The notes under the pieces: model-generated
The model's database searches: none
What the model was told of the DNA's origin: nothing
Seen by the model: the letters and a program-made list of their open reading frames with translations, nothing else
From: SAR324 cluster bacterium JCVI-SC AAA005
GTDB lineage: Bacteria; SAR324; NAC60-12
Length of the DNA stretch: 64,000 bases
Direction: 5' to 3'
NCBI GenBank assembly: GCA_000224765.2
Contig: AGAU01000043.1
Span: 1-64,000, forward strand
Translations under genes and position numbers: made by a program
Shown here: positions 27,650 to 36,880 of the stretch, one piece after another
Layout of the letters: every line of letters begins with the position of its first letter
How positions within the stretch are numbered: position 1 is the first letter of the stretch

Positions 27650-28651
27650 TTATGCCTTGTGTTTGTAGGTATCAGGCTGTTGTTTCAGGGTTTCGAGGTT
27701 TGTGTCTAGCCACTGGAGAGTCTCTTGGAGTCCTGTTTCCAGAGAGATTTGCTCTGACCAGCCAAGCTGTTCCCTGATCTTTTTGCTCTCCAGCAGATAG
27801 GCTTGGTCCTTACCCAACCGATCTGCTGAGACTTCCGCAACCTCTGAAAAGTCTACGTCGGTCAGTGCGCAAAGTTGTTCCACCAATTCCCGGATGGAGA
27901 CTGTCTCTCGAGTGGAGAGGTGATAACTTTCTCCGGCTGGAGCTTCCAGCGCCAGTTGCCGAGTGGCCCGCGCGACATCCTGAATATGAATAAAGGAACG
28001 AACCGAATGCCCTCCCCCATGCAGGGCCAGCTTCTGGCCCGTTCGAGCACAGAGCAACGCTTTGGGGATGATTCGGTAAAGTTGCTGACCCGGACCATAG
28101 ACATTGGCAGCCCGGGTAAAAACAACCGGGAAGCCATAAGCCTTGAAGAAACTCATCAGGTGCAGGTCACAGGCCGCACGTGAAACCGCGTAGGGGGTGC
28201 TGGGTGCAAAATTGAAGTGTTCCTGGATCCAACCTTCTGTGCTACCATAGACTTCAGGGGTGGTCACGTGGACGTATTTGCGGAGAAAGGGCAATTGTCG
28301 TAGTTGATCGTGCAACTTGACCTGAGCTACCACATTCGTCTGATACCAATGCTCCGGAATTTGCCAACTTTGGGCGACCATACCCTGTGCCGCAAAATTG
28401 ACGATGTACTCCGGTTGTTCCTGACTAACCCACTCCAGTAATCCTGAGAGGTCATGATTCAGGTCCAGTTGGCGAAACTGAAAATTTTTCTGAACTTGAT
28501 CGAGCCAGCAATAAGGCAGAAAGACCGGGTATAACTCAGCTGAACGGCTAGCTCCCAGGACTGCATGGCCCTGCTCCAGCAGGTAACGGACAAAGTGAGC
28601 CCCGGAAAAGGAGTTACTGCCAATGACCAGGAATTTTTCAGGTTGAGTCAT
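27650..28651 (-). CDS. Nucleotide-sugar 4,6-dehydratase-like extended SDR
   Basis: 333 residues resembling GDP-mannose or dTDP-glucose 4,6-dehydratases: cofactor turn GSNSFSGAH, VNFAAQGMVAQSW, VHVTTPEVYGSTEG (Thr-Pro-Glu active-site block), then YAVSRAACD. The usual Tyr-x3-Lys has Arg in place of Lys (CGT codon), which might alter catalysis or be a subfamily trait. It lies after the heptose genes (108 bases), so the substrate may be a nucleotide-activated heptose converted to a 6-deoxy-4-keto form, as in Yersinia and Campylobacter. That is inference. Confidence 0.75.
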   Translation of the reverse strand: MTQPEKFLVIGSNSFSGAHFVRYLLEQGHAVLGASRSAELYPVFLPYCWLDQVQKNFQFRQLDLNHDLSGLLEWVSQEQPEYIVNFAAQGMVAQSWQIPEHWYQTNVVAQVKLHDQLRQLPFLRKYVHVTTPEVYGSTEGWIQEHFNFAPSTPYAVSRAACDLHLMSFFKAYGFPVVFTRAANVYGPGQQLYRIIPKALLCARTGQKLALHGGGHSVRSFIHIQDVARATRQLALEAPAGESYHLSTRETVSIRELVEQLCALTDVDFSEVAEVSADRLGKDQAYLLESKKIREQLGWSEQISLETGLQETLQWLDTNLETLKQQPDTYKHKA

Positions 28652-28759
28652 CAGTTTTCTGCATTCAATTGGGGCATAATCCTTAAGTCACTTGAGTTAA
28701 ATTGCCTGGAATTTCCGCTCCAGCACTTTGAGAGAATTTCTTCATAACTTGGCCGCGTT

Positions 28760-30304
28760 TCAATTCGGTATGGGAGTTTGTGAAAATCGTGCAGCCAATA
28801 ACTGCTGAATCCGTTCCTGGCGCACCGGTAAATTGCCTACCGTCTGTACAGCTAGACTAGCCATGCAGGCTCCCAACGCAGCAGACTCCATCAGAGAGTT
28901 GCCCGCACAAAGACTGACAGCCATGCAGGCCAAGAGAGAATCTCCTGCTCCAGCCACATCGACAGGGTTTGGACACAGAGCTGGGAAATGCTGACGGTTG
29001 ATGAAGCCATCTTCCTCAGTGGCATACGCAATAAATCCCTCAGCGCCCAGTTTGATGAGCAGATGTTTCGTCCCACTTCGCTGTATCAACTGGTTCGCTA
29101 CCCTTTCGACCCCATCATCCCGATTACTCAGGGCAATCCGTGCTTCTTTTTCCGTTGGCGTCAGTAGATCGAAATTCTGAAATTTTCCAACGTTGCCAAC
29201 TTGGCTGCTGCACTGGAGATCGCCAAACAATTGCAGGTCATACTGCTGCTTTAGTGGCTGCAATTCGTTCAGAATGTTTTCAGTGATCACCCCGTAGACA
29301 AAATCACTGACCAAGATTCCATCCAACTTTGGAGCCAACTCTCTCAGTCGTGAGATCAGTTGAGTCTCAATTTCTGCTGAGAGACTCTGCTCCTGCAGGC
29401 GGCTGACGCGGAAGAGTTTCTGGTTCTCAACCATGTAGCGGATCTTGAAGGTCGTGGGTCGGCTAGGGTCGGGGATTAGGCTGTTGGATACCCCGTATCG
29501 TTCGAGTTGCTGCCTCACAAGTTGTGCATTCGGATCCTGGCCAACTACCGAGAGGTAACTACACTGAGCACCCAGTGCCTGGGCATGGGCCGCAACAATT
29601 GCTGCTCCACCAAGATATTCGCGAGCCTTGAGTTCCCGAACAACCAACACTGGAGCTTCTGCACTCATCCCCAATGCATCACAGGCGATGTACTGATCAA
29701 CAATCGTATCGCCTAGAACAAGGAGACGACTCTGCTGAAAGCGCTTCAAGGCCTGCTGGAGCTTTGGTGGATCCAGTTGTTGTCGCTGACAAGCTTGCTG
29801 GAATTGCTCCCAACGTTCACGCTGAAGATCCCGCGGTTCTTCACGCAGCAGATCTGTAGTGGCATAGTGGGTTTCTCCCGCATGATAGACGACCTTGCCA
29901 CCAACCGCTCGCAGCATCTTGAGTGACTCTTGTAAGAGTCCCTGTTGCTCTTTCTCGAACTCCTTGCCCAACACCAGCAAATTTGGCCGCAGCACTTGGA
30001 CGGCCTCTACCAAGTCTCCTCTGTCCAGAATCAGGACACCATCGACAATTTGCAACCAAGCCAAACCAAGTGCCCGTTCTTGCGCAGAAAAGAGATGAGG
30101 ATTCCCTGAGGGGGTCAACATCCGATCGCCCTGTACTGCAACAATCAATTGCTGCCCAAGGGACTGAGCGTGTTCCAGGAAGCGGATGTGCCCTGGGTGA
30201 ATTATGTTGAAGTGACCATAGCACAAGACAACCTGCTGACCACTAGGCAATGAAGATTGTGACTCGGTCTCAGAGAGTCGCCAAATCTTTTGTTCAGGTG
30301 ACAT
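28760..30304 (-). CDS. Fused nucleotidyltransferase + PfkB sugar kinase (HldE-like, inverted domain order)
   Basis: 514 residues. Residues about 24-165 are a cytidylyltransferase-fold domain with HPGH at 36-39 and YATTDLL as the second nucleotide-binding motif. Residues about 190-510 are a PfkB/ribokinase domain with VLGDTIVDQYI, GGAAIVAAHA, and the catalytic VAGAGDS (Asp455). Classical HldE carries the kinase first and the nucleotidyltransferase last; here the order is reversed. Together they would phosphorylate heptose 7-phosphate at C1 and then add a nucleotide. It overlaps the preceding nucleotidyltransferase by 11 bases and shares an operon with the SIS isomerase. Confidence 0.85.
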   Translation of the reverse strand: MSPEQKIWRLSETESQSSLPSGQQVVLCYGHFNIIHPGHIRFLEHAQSLGQQLIVAVQGDRMLTPSGNPHLFSAQERALGLAWLQIVDGVLILDRGDLVEAVQVLRPNLLVLGKEFEKEQQGLLQESLKMLRAVGGKVVYHAGETHYATTDLLREEPRDLQRERWEQFQQACQRQQLDPPKLQQALKRFQQSRLLVLGDTIVDQYIACDALGMSAEAPVLVVRELKAREYLGGAAIVAAHAQALGAQCSYLSVVGQDPNAQLVRQQLERYGVSNSLIPDPSRPTTFKIRYMVENQKLFRVSRLQEQSLSAEIETQLISRLRELAPKLDGILVSDFVYGVITENILNELQPLKQQYDLQLFGDLQCSSQVGNVGKFQNFDLLTPTEKEARIALSNRDDGVERVANQLIQRSGTKHLLIKLGAEGFIAYATEEDGFINRQHFPALCPNPVDVAGAGDSLLACMAVSLCAGNSLMESAALGACMASLAVQTVGNLPVRQERIQQLLAARFSQTPIPN

Positions 30305-31088
30305 TTAACTCTCGCAGTCCCTGATGAATTGGATGCTGGAGAAACTGTGCTTGCCATGCATCAGCTTCTCCCCAGAGGGCTGTTGGTCTCGGATCAGACT
30401 GTGCCTGTTGGAGTGATTGGATCGTCCCAATGTCTCGGTGTAGTTGAAGGTTGTGCCATGTGGCAATTCGCCCCAGATAGTTTGGCAGCACTTGAGTGCT
30501 GAAGTCATTGATTTGAGGCTGTGCTTCTAGCCAATTCAGTAATTCTGGTTCCATTAGATAGACCGCCGCATTGGCTCGGGTTCCCGGAGGATTGGCTACC
30601 TTCTCATGGAAAGCCTGCACCACTCCATCGTCATCCACTTCGACAATTCCGCACGATTGTGGCGACTCCGTATCAAAGGTCATCATCGTCAGCGCAGTTC
30701 CTTTGGGCCGTCTATGTTGGTGGAATTCCAGAAAATCTGCGAAGTCGCACTGACACCAGTTGTCAGCATGTACGAGCAATGTCGTCTGCGTTTTGAAAAA
30801 ATCGGCATGAGCACACAGGGTTCCGGCTGTGCCTAGCAATTCTGTTTCTTTTGCAGCTCTGACCCAATCTCGAAATCGAGGACGCGCCAGAAATTCCTCA
30901 ACAATCTCTGGCAGATAGTGAAGATTCACCAGAACCTCACGAATGCCAGATCGCCAGAGGGTCTCCAACCAGTACTCCAAGAGAGGCCTCTCACCAATTG
31001 GCATCAGGCACTTGGGCCAGTTTTCGGTCAGTGGTTGGAGGCGAGTTCCCAACCCAGCAGCTAGCAACAGCGCGCGTACTTCACTCAA
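30294..31088 (-). CDS. Sugar-1-phosphate nucleotidyltransferase (heptose/mannose type)
   Basis: 264 residues. N-terminal signature LLAAGLGTRLQPLTENWPK with the conserved Lys, and VHADNWCQCDF as the metal-binding Asp region. It belongs to the NTP_transferase family. Between a sedoheptulose-7-phosphate isomerase-like gene and the HldE-like fusion it is most likely HddC-like (GDP activation of heptose 1-phosphate), though another hexose cannot be excluded. It overlaps the isomerase gene by four bases. Having both this enzyme and the nucleotidyltransferase domain of the fusion raises the question of which nucleotide carries the heptose. Confidence 0.75.
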   Translation of the reverse strand: MSEVRALLLAAGLGTRLQPLTENWPKCLMPIGERPLLEYWLETLWRSGIREVLVNLHYLPEIVEEFLARPRFRDWVRAAKETELLGTAGTLCAHADFFKTQTTLLVHADNWCQCDFADFLEFHQHRRPKGTALTMMTFDTESPQSCGIVEVDDDGVVQAFHEKVANPPGTRANAAVYLMEPELLNWLEAQPQINDFSTQVLPNYLGRIATWHNLQLHRDIGTIQSLQQAQSDPRPTALWGEADAWQAQFLQHPIHQGLRELNVT

Positions 31089-31645
31089 GACGCTGTATCC
31101 TGCTTCTGTTCAATCAAGTAATCGATAATTGCCAATAGCCAGACGTGATGGGTCATTTCCACGATGTTGTAAGCGGTGCTGTCCACCCAGAGATTGACAT
31201 CTCCCAGAGTTCTCAAGGGGTTGTCAGACCGAAATCCTGAGAGAGTCAGGATTGACAGTCCCATTTCCCGAGCTTGCTTGGCGCCGTTGAGCATATTGGG
31301 TGACTGTCCACTGCTGCTGATCAGGATCACCAGGTCTCCCTCATCGGCATAGAACTCCAAAGCTTTGGCAACCCAGTGTTCGTAGCCATAGTCATTGGCA
31401 AAACAGGTCAGCAAATCGGCTTCGTTGAAATTGACCGCTCGCATCCCGGCTGCCTTGGTCAAGTCAACAGTCACATGACTGGCCATTGCAGCGCTCCCAC
31501 CATTGCCTACACAGATGATTTTTCGATTTTGTTGGTGTGCCTGGGAGGCAAGTTGGGGTGCCTGTTCCAAATCTGCTACATTGGCAGTCTGTAGTCGATT
31601 GTGTAGATGGTCGAAATATTGTTGGAAGTAACTGGAATCAGGCAT
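31085..31645 (-). CDS. gmhA: SIS-domain sedoheptulose-7-phosphate isomerase-like protein
   Basis: 186 residues. Sugar isomerase fold with CVGNGGSAAMASHVTVDL, LISSSGQSPNML (Ser-rich phosphate loop), and EMTHHVWLLAIIDYLIE at the C-terminus, close to GmhA/DiaA. Neighbours encode a sugar nucleotidyltransferase and a heptose-kinase-like fusion, so the reaction sedoheptulose 7-phosphate to D-glycero-D-manno-heptose 7-phosphate is the best guess. The start ATG is clear and the gene ends in an ATGA overlap with the next one. Confidence 0.8.
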   Translation of the reverse strand: MPDSSYFQQYFDHLHNRLQTANVADLEQAPQLASQAHQQNRKIICVGNGGSAAMASHVTVDLTKAAGMRAVNFNEADLLTCFANDYGYEHWVAKALEFYADEGDLVILISSSGQSPNMLNGAKQAREMGLSILTLSGFRSDNPLRTLGDVNLWVDSTAYNIVEMTHHVWLLAIIDYLIEQKQDTAS

Positions 31646-31674
31646 GGTGTATTCTATGTTCTTATGGTTTTGGC

Positions 31675-33435
31675 TCAGCTTGCTTTTTTCAGTATTTGGT
31701 CTGGTGTCCCCACTTCTACAATCTTCCCTTTATCAAGTCGATAGATCCGATCACAATGCTGGACCGTAGTCAGTCGGTGGGCAATCACGATCATCGTCTT
31801 TTGCCCCTTGAGTCGTTCGATCTCAGCAACTATTTCTTTCTCAGTCTCGTTGTCTAGGGCACTGGTCGCCTCATCCATTACTAAGACACTACGTCCATGA
31901 TAAAAGGCGCGTGCTATCGCTACCCGTTGACGCTGCCCGCCCGAGAGACGAACACCCCGCTCTCCTAAAATTGTGTTCACTCCTTCTGGCAACTGTTCGA
32001 CCAGTTCGGTCAGTCGGGCTTGCCTCAAAGCTTCTAGCAGACGGGCATCATCAATTTCCAACTCTTCTTCACCCAGAGCCACGTTACAACGTAAACTGTT
32101 ATCAATCAAAAAGACCTGCTGGGGTAGGTAGGCCACCTGGGAGCGCCATTCTCCCAAATGTTCCTGAAGTGGCTGTCCGTTGAATTCCATAATTCCAGAC
32201 TGGGGTTCTAGCAAACCGAGTAAAACATCGACCACAGTGGTTTTGCCGCTCCCTGAAGGCCCAATCAGGCCAATAGCTTCTCCTGCACTAATTTCCAGAT
32301 TCAAGCTTTGAATGGTCATTTGCTTCGCATTTGGATATGAGTAATTTACATTGTCTAATCGTAATGAAATAGAGGACTCTTTTGGCTGCCTAATTGAAAT
32401 CCTTTCTGGTACATCCTTGAGATTTTTTGCATCAGCATGTAGGCGTGCAATCGCATCTCGCTCGAACCGTAAAAGATTCAGTGTACTAGAAAACGTTGCT
32501 ACCATTGGTAGTATGCGGATTGTAGCAACACCAAACAGTCCCAATGTACCTAACAAAGTATTTACTGAAGTACCAAAACTAGCTGAAATTGTGACCAACG
32601 ACACTACAAATAATACGATAACTACCTCGAATAGATAACGTGGTACTATTTGAATCAATTGAAAATACAGGTTGTTGGTAGCAATATTTTCAGCACTTTT
32701 ATGTACTACTTTGTGAAAATGCTTTTCCAGCCCAAGAATTCGAATTACTTTAAGACCTTCTATGCCTTCATGAATTCCTTTGACCATTTTCTGTGATTCT
32801 TCATTTACACCAATGCCATATCCTCTCATTTTTTCGCGGAAGAGCAGATCAAATAAAATTAAAGCACCTCCAAGAAGAAACAGAAGTAATGATAAAGCAA
32901 GAGTATTTTCCCAGAGGAGCAAAGAGAGAATTACCAACATCACTACTACATCGCTTACAAACCTTAAACAATGTACCAAGAACCCCTCAAATCGAATAGT
33001 CAACTCTTGCAAAGAATGTATATATTCAGAAGAATTTCTCTGTAGGAAAATTTGATAGGGTAGGTGTTGGTAGGCATGCATTAAGTTAGTGCACAGATCA
33101 ATACGCTGTTTTTGAGAAAATTTGATAATAACATTGTTAACTCCCACAATTAAAATCGCTTTCAGCAGAAATATAGCAACTAGCACACCACTCATCCAAT
33201 ACAACAATATGTCTCGCTCGAAGTTCCAATTAAGTAATTTCAAAAACTTTATAGCACTTATCTCAGGTACAGAACCCGATTCCATCAATATAGTAATGTA
33301 AGGTACAATCAACCCCAAGCCTGCAAGATCAAACAAAGAAACACCTAGAAATAGAAGTACCATCATGGGGAGCTTTCTTCGGTTTTTTCCCAGCAGGATC
33401 ATAATTTCATGGAAGTATTGCCGAGCGCTGTTCAT
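31675..33435 (-). CDS. ABC exporter with fused membrane and ATPase domains (MsbA/PglK-like)
   Basis: 586 residues. The N-terminal 330 residues contain about six transmembrane helices (for example MMVLLFLGVSLFDLAGLGLIV at 24-44 and a pair at 160-196). The ATPase domain has Walker A GPSGSGKTT at 392-400, signature LSGGQ at 497-501, and Walker B VLVMDEATSALD ending at 528. The half-transporter layout fits lipid A or lipid-linked-oligosaccharide flippases such as MsbA and PglK. It lies upstream of the heptose genes and next to wlbA, so exporting a lipid-linked glycan is the natural role. It could serve the oligosaccharyltransferase at 45.6 kb. Confidence 0.85.
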   Translation of the reverse strand: MNSARQYFHEIMILLGKNRRKLPMMVLLFLGVSLFDLAGLGLIVPYITILMESGSVPEISAIKFLKLLNWNFERDILLYWMSGVLVAIFLLKAILIVGVNNVIIKFSQKQRIDLCTNLMHAYQHLPYQIFLQRNSSEYIHSLQELTIRFEGFLVHCLRFVSDVVVMLVILSLLLWENTLALSLLLFLLGGALILFDLLFREKMRGYGIGVNEESQKMVKGIHEGIEGLKVIRILGLEKHFHKVVHKSAENIATNNLYFQLIQIVPRYLFEVVIVLFVVSLVTISASFGTSVNTLLGTLGLFGVATIRILPMVATFSSTLNLLRFERDAIARLHADAKNLKDVPERISIRQPKESSISLRLDNVNYSYPNAKQMTIQSLNLEISAGEAIGLIGPSGSGKTTVVDVLLGLLEPQSGIMEFNGQPLQEHLGEWRSQVAYLPQQVFLIDNSLRCNVALGEEELEIDDARLLEALRQARLTELVEQLPEGVNTILGERGVRLSGGQRQRVAIARAFYHGRSVLVMDEATSALDNETEKEIVAEIERLKGQKTMIVIAHRLTTVQHCDRIYRLDKGKIVEVGTPDQILKKAS

Positions 33436-33444
33436 AAAAACAAA

Positions 33445-34392
33445 TCAACTTGCAAATAGAAAGAGATGAGAATGCATTTGTCTTCCTGAAACTTCCGCCG
33501 CCCGAATATCATGCACAATTTGGATGGCAGTGTTGGCTTCTTCCAGTCCGAAACCTTCTCCAGCGAGTGTTTGTTGATAGACCAGCGTATGGAGATCGGT
33601 GAAGCCTCCACTGAATTCGATCTCTTCCCCATCAAGTGTGATGCTGCGATAGGTACGTTGCCCTTTGGCTTTGACCTCAGCAGGGATGTGGTTGATGTCA
33701 ATCGAGAGAAACCAGGGCACTCGGGCTTTCTCTAGTTCCAGGTAGCCCGAACAGGTCGTTGGTGTCGAGATGTGAACTTCGTTGCGCTCTACCCCTCCAA
33801 AGAGCCAGGTGAGCATATCGAAGAAGTGCACTCCAATGTTGGTTGCCAGTCCTCCCGACTTCTCCTCATCTCCTTTCCAGGAACGCAGGTACCACTGGCC
33901 ACGTGAGGTCAAGTACGTCAGCTGCAGCTCATACTTATCCTGTCGACGTTCTTGCTGAATTTTCTCTCGCAGCGCAATCAGCGCTGGATGAACCCTAAGT
34001 TGGAGAATCGTCCAGACTCGTTGTCCGGTGTCGGCTTCTAATTCCTGCAGAGCCTCTACGTTCCAAGGGTTTAGCACCAATGGCTTTTCACAGAGGGCAT
34101 CCGCTCCTACCCTCAGTGCTGTCCGGATATGTGCATCATGGAGATAGTTGGGCGAGCAGATGCTGAGATAATTAATCTCTTTCCCTTCGTTTTCACGGCG
34201 TAGCTTCTCCAGGTGCCGGTCGAAACGCTCGTATTCTGTAAAGAAGGCGCAGTCTGGGAAGTAGCAATCGAGAATACCGACGGAGTCGTGCTTATCCAAA
34301 GCCGCAACCAGTTGACTGCCCGAGTCTTGAATCGCCTTGAGGTGTCGTGGCGCAATGTAGCCGGCAGCGCCGGTGAGTGCGAAGTTTTTCAA
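33445..34392 (-). CDS. wlbA: UDP-GlcNAc-uronate 3-dehydrogenase (WlbA/WbpB, Gfo/Idh/MocA family)
   Basis: 315 residues beginning MKNFALTGAAGYIAPRHLKA, essentially the Bordetella WlbA N-terminus. Further hallmarks are ICSPNYLHDAHI and the catalytic CEKPLVLNPWN. WlbA/WbpB oxidises C3 of UDP-N-acetyl-glucosaminuronic acid so that an aminotransferase (WbpE) can add a 3-amino group and WbpD can acetylate it. The gene follows wbpD by seven bases, and wbpA precedes that, so three of the four steps to a 2,3-diacetamido uronic acid are adjacent. Confidence 0.92.
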   Translation of the reverse strand: MKNFALTGAAGYIAPRHLKAIQDSGSQLVAALDKHDSVGILDCYFPDCAFFTEYERFDRHLEKLRRENEGKEINYLSICSPNYLHDAHIRTALRVGADALCEKPLVLNPWNVEALQELEADTGQRVWTILQLRVHPALIALREKIQQERRQDKYELQLTYLTSRGQWYLRSWKGDEEKSGGLATNIGVHFFDMLTWLFGGVERNEVHISTPTTCSGYLELEKARVPWFLSIDINHIPAEVKAKGQRTYRSITLDGEEIEFSGGFTDLHTLVYQQTLAGEGFGLEEANTAIQIVHDIRAAEVSGRQMHSHLFLFAS

Positions 34393-34399
34393 GAAATTC

Positions 34400-34990
34400 T
34401 TACGAGTTTAACGTTTCTAGTTTTTGGCTATTCAGTCGATAACGCTGTTGGGTATGTGGACATTGAAGCTCTTCGTACCCACTCAGTGGTAAATCTAGTT
34501 GCTCACCATACTCACTCATCCAGCCAATTTGACGAGCAGGAACCCCAACCATCAGCGCGTAATCTGGGACATCTTTGTTGATCACCGCTCCGGCTCCTAT
34601 GAAAGCATAGCGTCCAATCGTCACCCCACAGACCACCGTGCAGTTGGCTCCCAGCGTTGCGCCCTGGCAGATTCGCGTGCTGCGGTATTCTTCTTTACGG
34701 ACAATCGCCGCTCTTGGATTGTAGACATTGGTGAAGACCATGCTGGGGCCACAGAAGACGTCGTCTTCCAAGGTGACGTTTTCATAGACCGAAACATTAT
34801 TCTGGATCTTGCAGCGGTTACCGATCACCACCCGGTTTCCGACAAAGACATTCTGGCCAAGGGAACATCCTTCCCCAATGATAGCTCCTGAACATACATG
34901 GCTGAAATGCCAGACTTTGGTGCCTTCACCGAGAGTGGCACCTTCATCAATGATAGCGCTCTCGTGTTGCCAATAACTTAAAGCCGCCAC
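34400..34990 (-). CDS. wbpD: UDP-sugar 3-amino N-acetyltransferase (WbpD/WlbB), left-handed beta-helix
   Basis: 196 residues built of hexapeptide repeats (for example [20 protein letters not shown], then [11 protein letters not shown]). The start is GTG at 34990, which overlaps the end of wbpA by 13 bases; no ATG is suitably placed. The catalytic His region is VWHFSHV. WbpD acetylates the 3-amino group of UDP-GlcNAc3NA. The C-terminal 20 residues (HTQQRYRLN) resemble a small zinc-free tail seen in family members. Location between wbpA and wlbA fits. Confidence 0.88.
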   Translation of the reverse strand: MAALSYWQHESAIIDEGATLGEGTKVWHFSHVCSGAIIGEGCSLGQNVFVGNRVVIGNRCKIQNNVSVYENVTLEDDVFCGPSMVFTNVYNPRAAIVRKEEYRSTRICQGATLGANCTVVCGVTIGRYAFIGAGAVINKDVPDYALMVGVPARQIGWMSEYGEQLDLPLSGYEELQCPHTQQRYRLNSQKLETLNS

Positions 34991-36312
34991 ACTCGAACCC
35001 CCTGCTCATCTAGTGCTGCTTTTGGTGCAATTCCTTTGACATCCACCACGACCCTGCCAGAGATTAGTTTGTCTCGCCACTGATTCACTCCCCAATCCCT
35101 GTACAACTGATGAGCCACTGCCAGCACGACTGCTGATACTTTTGGCGAGTTCTCCAAGTTCTCTATCAAATCTACCCTGTACTCGGCTTTCGCTTCCGCT
35201 GGATCACAATGGGGATCATGCACCAACACCTCGCAACCATAGTGCTTTAGTTCCTGGATGATATCCGGGACACGCGAGTTGCGCAGATCCGGGCAGTCTT
35301 CCTTGAAGGTTAGCCCCAGAACAAGCACCTTCGCACCCACTGCACCAATTCCTACCTTGGCTAATTCCTGCACGGTACGGCGGGCAATAAAGATTCCCAT
35401 CTCATCGTTGATCCGTCTCCCAGAAAGAATCACCTGCGGGTTGTAGCCTGCTCGCTCTGCCCGGTGTGTCAAGTAATAGGGATCAACCCCAATGCAATGG
35501 CCACCCACCAGCCCTGGCTGAAATGGCAGGAAATTCCACTTGGTACCGGCGGCTTCCAACACTTCTCGTGTGTCGACTCCCAGCCGATCAAAAATTAAAG
35601 CCAGTTCGTTGACAAAGGCGATGTTTAGGTCGCGTTGTGCGTTTTCAATCACCTTGGCAGCTTCGGCTACCTTGATGCTGGAAGCTCGGTAGACTCCAGC
35701 CTTTACTACAGCACCATAAAGATCAGCGACTCGCTCCAAGGCTGCTGGCGTCGATCCTGATACCACCTTGCGAATCGTAGTGAAGGTGTGCTGCTTGTCT
35801 CCCGGATTGATGCGTTCTGGTGAATACCCCAACGTGAAGCCCTGCACTGACACCTGCTCCTCAGCTGAGCCAGTCAAGTACTTCAATCCTGAAAGTCGCT
35901 CCAGTACAGGAGCACAGTCTTCTTGGGTACAACCTGGATAAACTGTCGATTCATATATTACCAAATCCCCAGCCTTGAGAATCTTGCCAACAGTTTCAGT
36001 TGCCTTGAGCAAGGGAGTCAGGTCTGGTTGCTTCGCCTCGTTGATCGGGGTGGGAACCGCGATGATGTGAATTGAGGCTTGGCGTAGGTCCTCGCAGTTA
36101 TCGGTGAATGATAAATTTGCTTGCTGGAGTTCTTGATTAGAGACTTCACTCGTTCGATCGTACCCAGAACGAAGCTCGTTTAAGCGAGAAGCATTGATAT
36201 CAAAAGCGATGACCGGTCGATGCTGACCAAAGGCCACTGCGACGGGGAGTCCCACGTAGCCAAGCCCAATGACTGAGATCGTTTCTGGTAACAAGTTAAA
36301 GTAAGTTAGCAA
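34978..36312 (-). CDS. wbpA: UDP-N-acetylglucosamine 6-dehydrogenase (WbpA type)
   Basis: 444 residues. Nucleotide-sugar dehydrogenase with [11 protein letters not shown] at residues 16-26, [11 protein letters not shown], and the catalytic Cys273 in [12 protein letters not shown]. WbpA makes the uronic acid that WlbA then oxidises at C3. The start is uncertain: the longest frame opens with TTG (36312), another TTG is at 36294, and neither has a good ribosome binding site. The upstream DNA is decayed, so rearrangement may have replaced the original leader. It is the first gene of wbpA-wbpD-wlbA. Confidence 0.88.
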   Translation of the reverse strand: MLTYFNLLPETISVIGLGYVGLPVAVAFGQHRPVIAFDINASRLNELRSGYDRTSEVSNQELQQANLSFTDNCEDLRQASIHIIAVPTPINEAKQPDLTPLLKATETVGKILKAGDLVIYESTVYPGCTQEDCAPVLERLSGLKYLTGSAEEQVSVQGFTLGYSPERINPGDKQHTFTTIRKVVSGSTPAALERVADLYGAVVKAGVYRASSIKVAEAAKVIENAQRDLNIAFVNELALIFDRLGVDTREVLEAAGTKWNFLPFQPGLVGGHCIGVDPYYLTHRAERAGYNPQVILSGRRINDEMGIFIARRTVQELAKVGIGAVGAKVLVLGLTFKEDCPDLRNSRVPDIIQELKHYGCEVLVHDPHCDPAEAKAEYRVDLIENLENSPKVSAVVLAVAHQLYRDWGVNQWRDKLISGRVVVDVKGIAPKAALDEQGVRVWRL

Positions 36313-36493
36313 AAAGGTGAGAGTTTTTGTTCAGAAAATGAACATGCGGCGGGTGTGCCAAAAGGTAGCAGCGTGAAAGAGGAGGTTTCTCAAAGCAATT
36401 CAAAGAGTTGTTCGTGTGGCAACCTATTGCCTCAATTGCATCCAGCATAGCTTCTAGAAATAAGTTGTGGTCACGCTTCGACATACTCTGCAT
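36296..36493 (-). pseudogene. HepT-like (DUF86) toxin remnant
   Basis: The first 18 residues from MSKRDHN (MSKRDHNLFLEAMLDAIEAI) match the N-terminus of HepT-type RNase toxins. After that the frame wanders into non-homologous sequence, indicating a frameshift, and stops beside the wbpA start. It follows the MntA-like nucleotidyltransferase remnant, as expected for a MntA-HepT module, where MntA normally polyadenylylates and so silences HepT. Confidence 0.6.
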
Positions 36494-36787
36494 CTTCCTT
36501 CTAACATAGAGGCTCGTCGATTTTCTTTTGTTGCCCTTAAAGTAACCAAATCAACAGGCCTTCCCAGAATCTCCTCCGAGTAATCTGCTAGGTGAATAAA
36601 CAGGAGTCCGATGGGTCTCAAACTCCAATAAAAGATCCACATCACGAACAATTTGCTCATCTTCTCGAACTGCTGAACCAAAGAGGCCTATTCGACGTAC
36701 ACTTTATTTATACTTCAATTCATCACTAACTTGGCGTAATGCATTTTTGATTTCTTGTTTGGAGGGCTGCTTTGCAACTATCGGCAT
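36494..36787 (-). pseudogene. MntA-like nucleotidyltransferase antitoxin remnant
   Basis: From ATG 36787 (MPIVAKQPSKQEIKNALRQ) the frame hits TAA after about 27 codons, then continues as RRIGLFGSAVREDEQ with DVDLLLEF. This is the GSxR-type nucleotidyltransferase motif. A frameshift follows and LGRPVDLVTLRATKENR appears in another frame. One stop and one frameshift make it inactive. The GSA-x-R and D-x-D pattern is clear enough to assign the family. Confidence 0.65.
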
Positions 36788-36880
36788 ACTTGTTATTCCA
36801 ACTTATAAAATTCCATGATGACTTCAGCGAAAATAACTTTTTCAATCACAGTAATTTCGTACCTCCATAGATGTATCACT

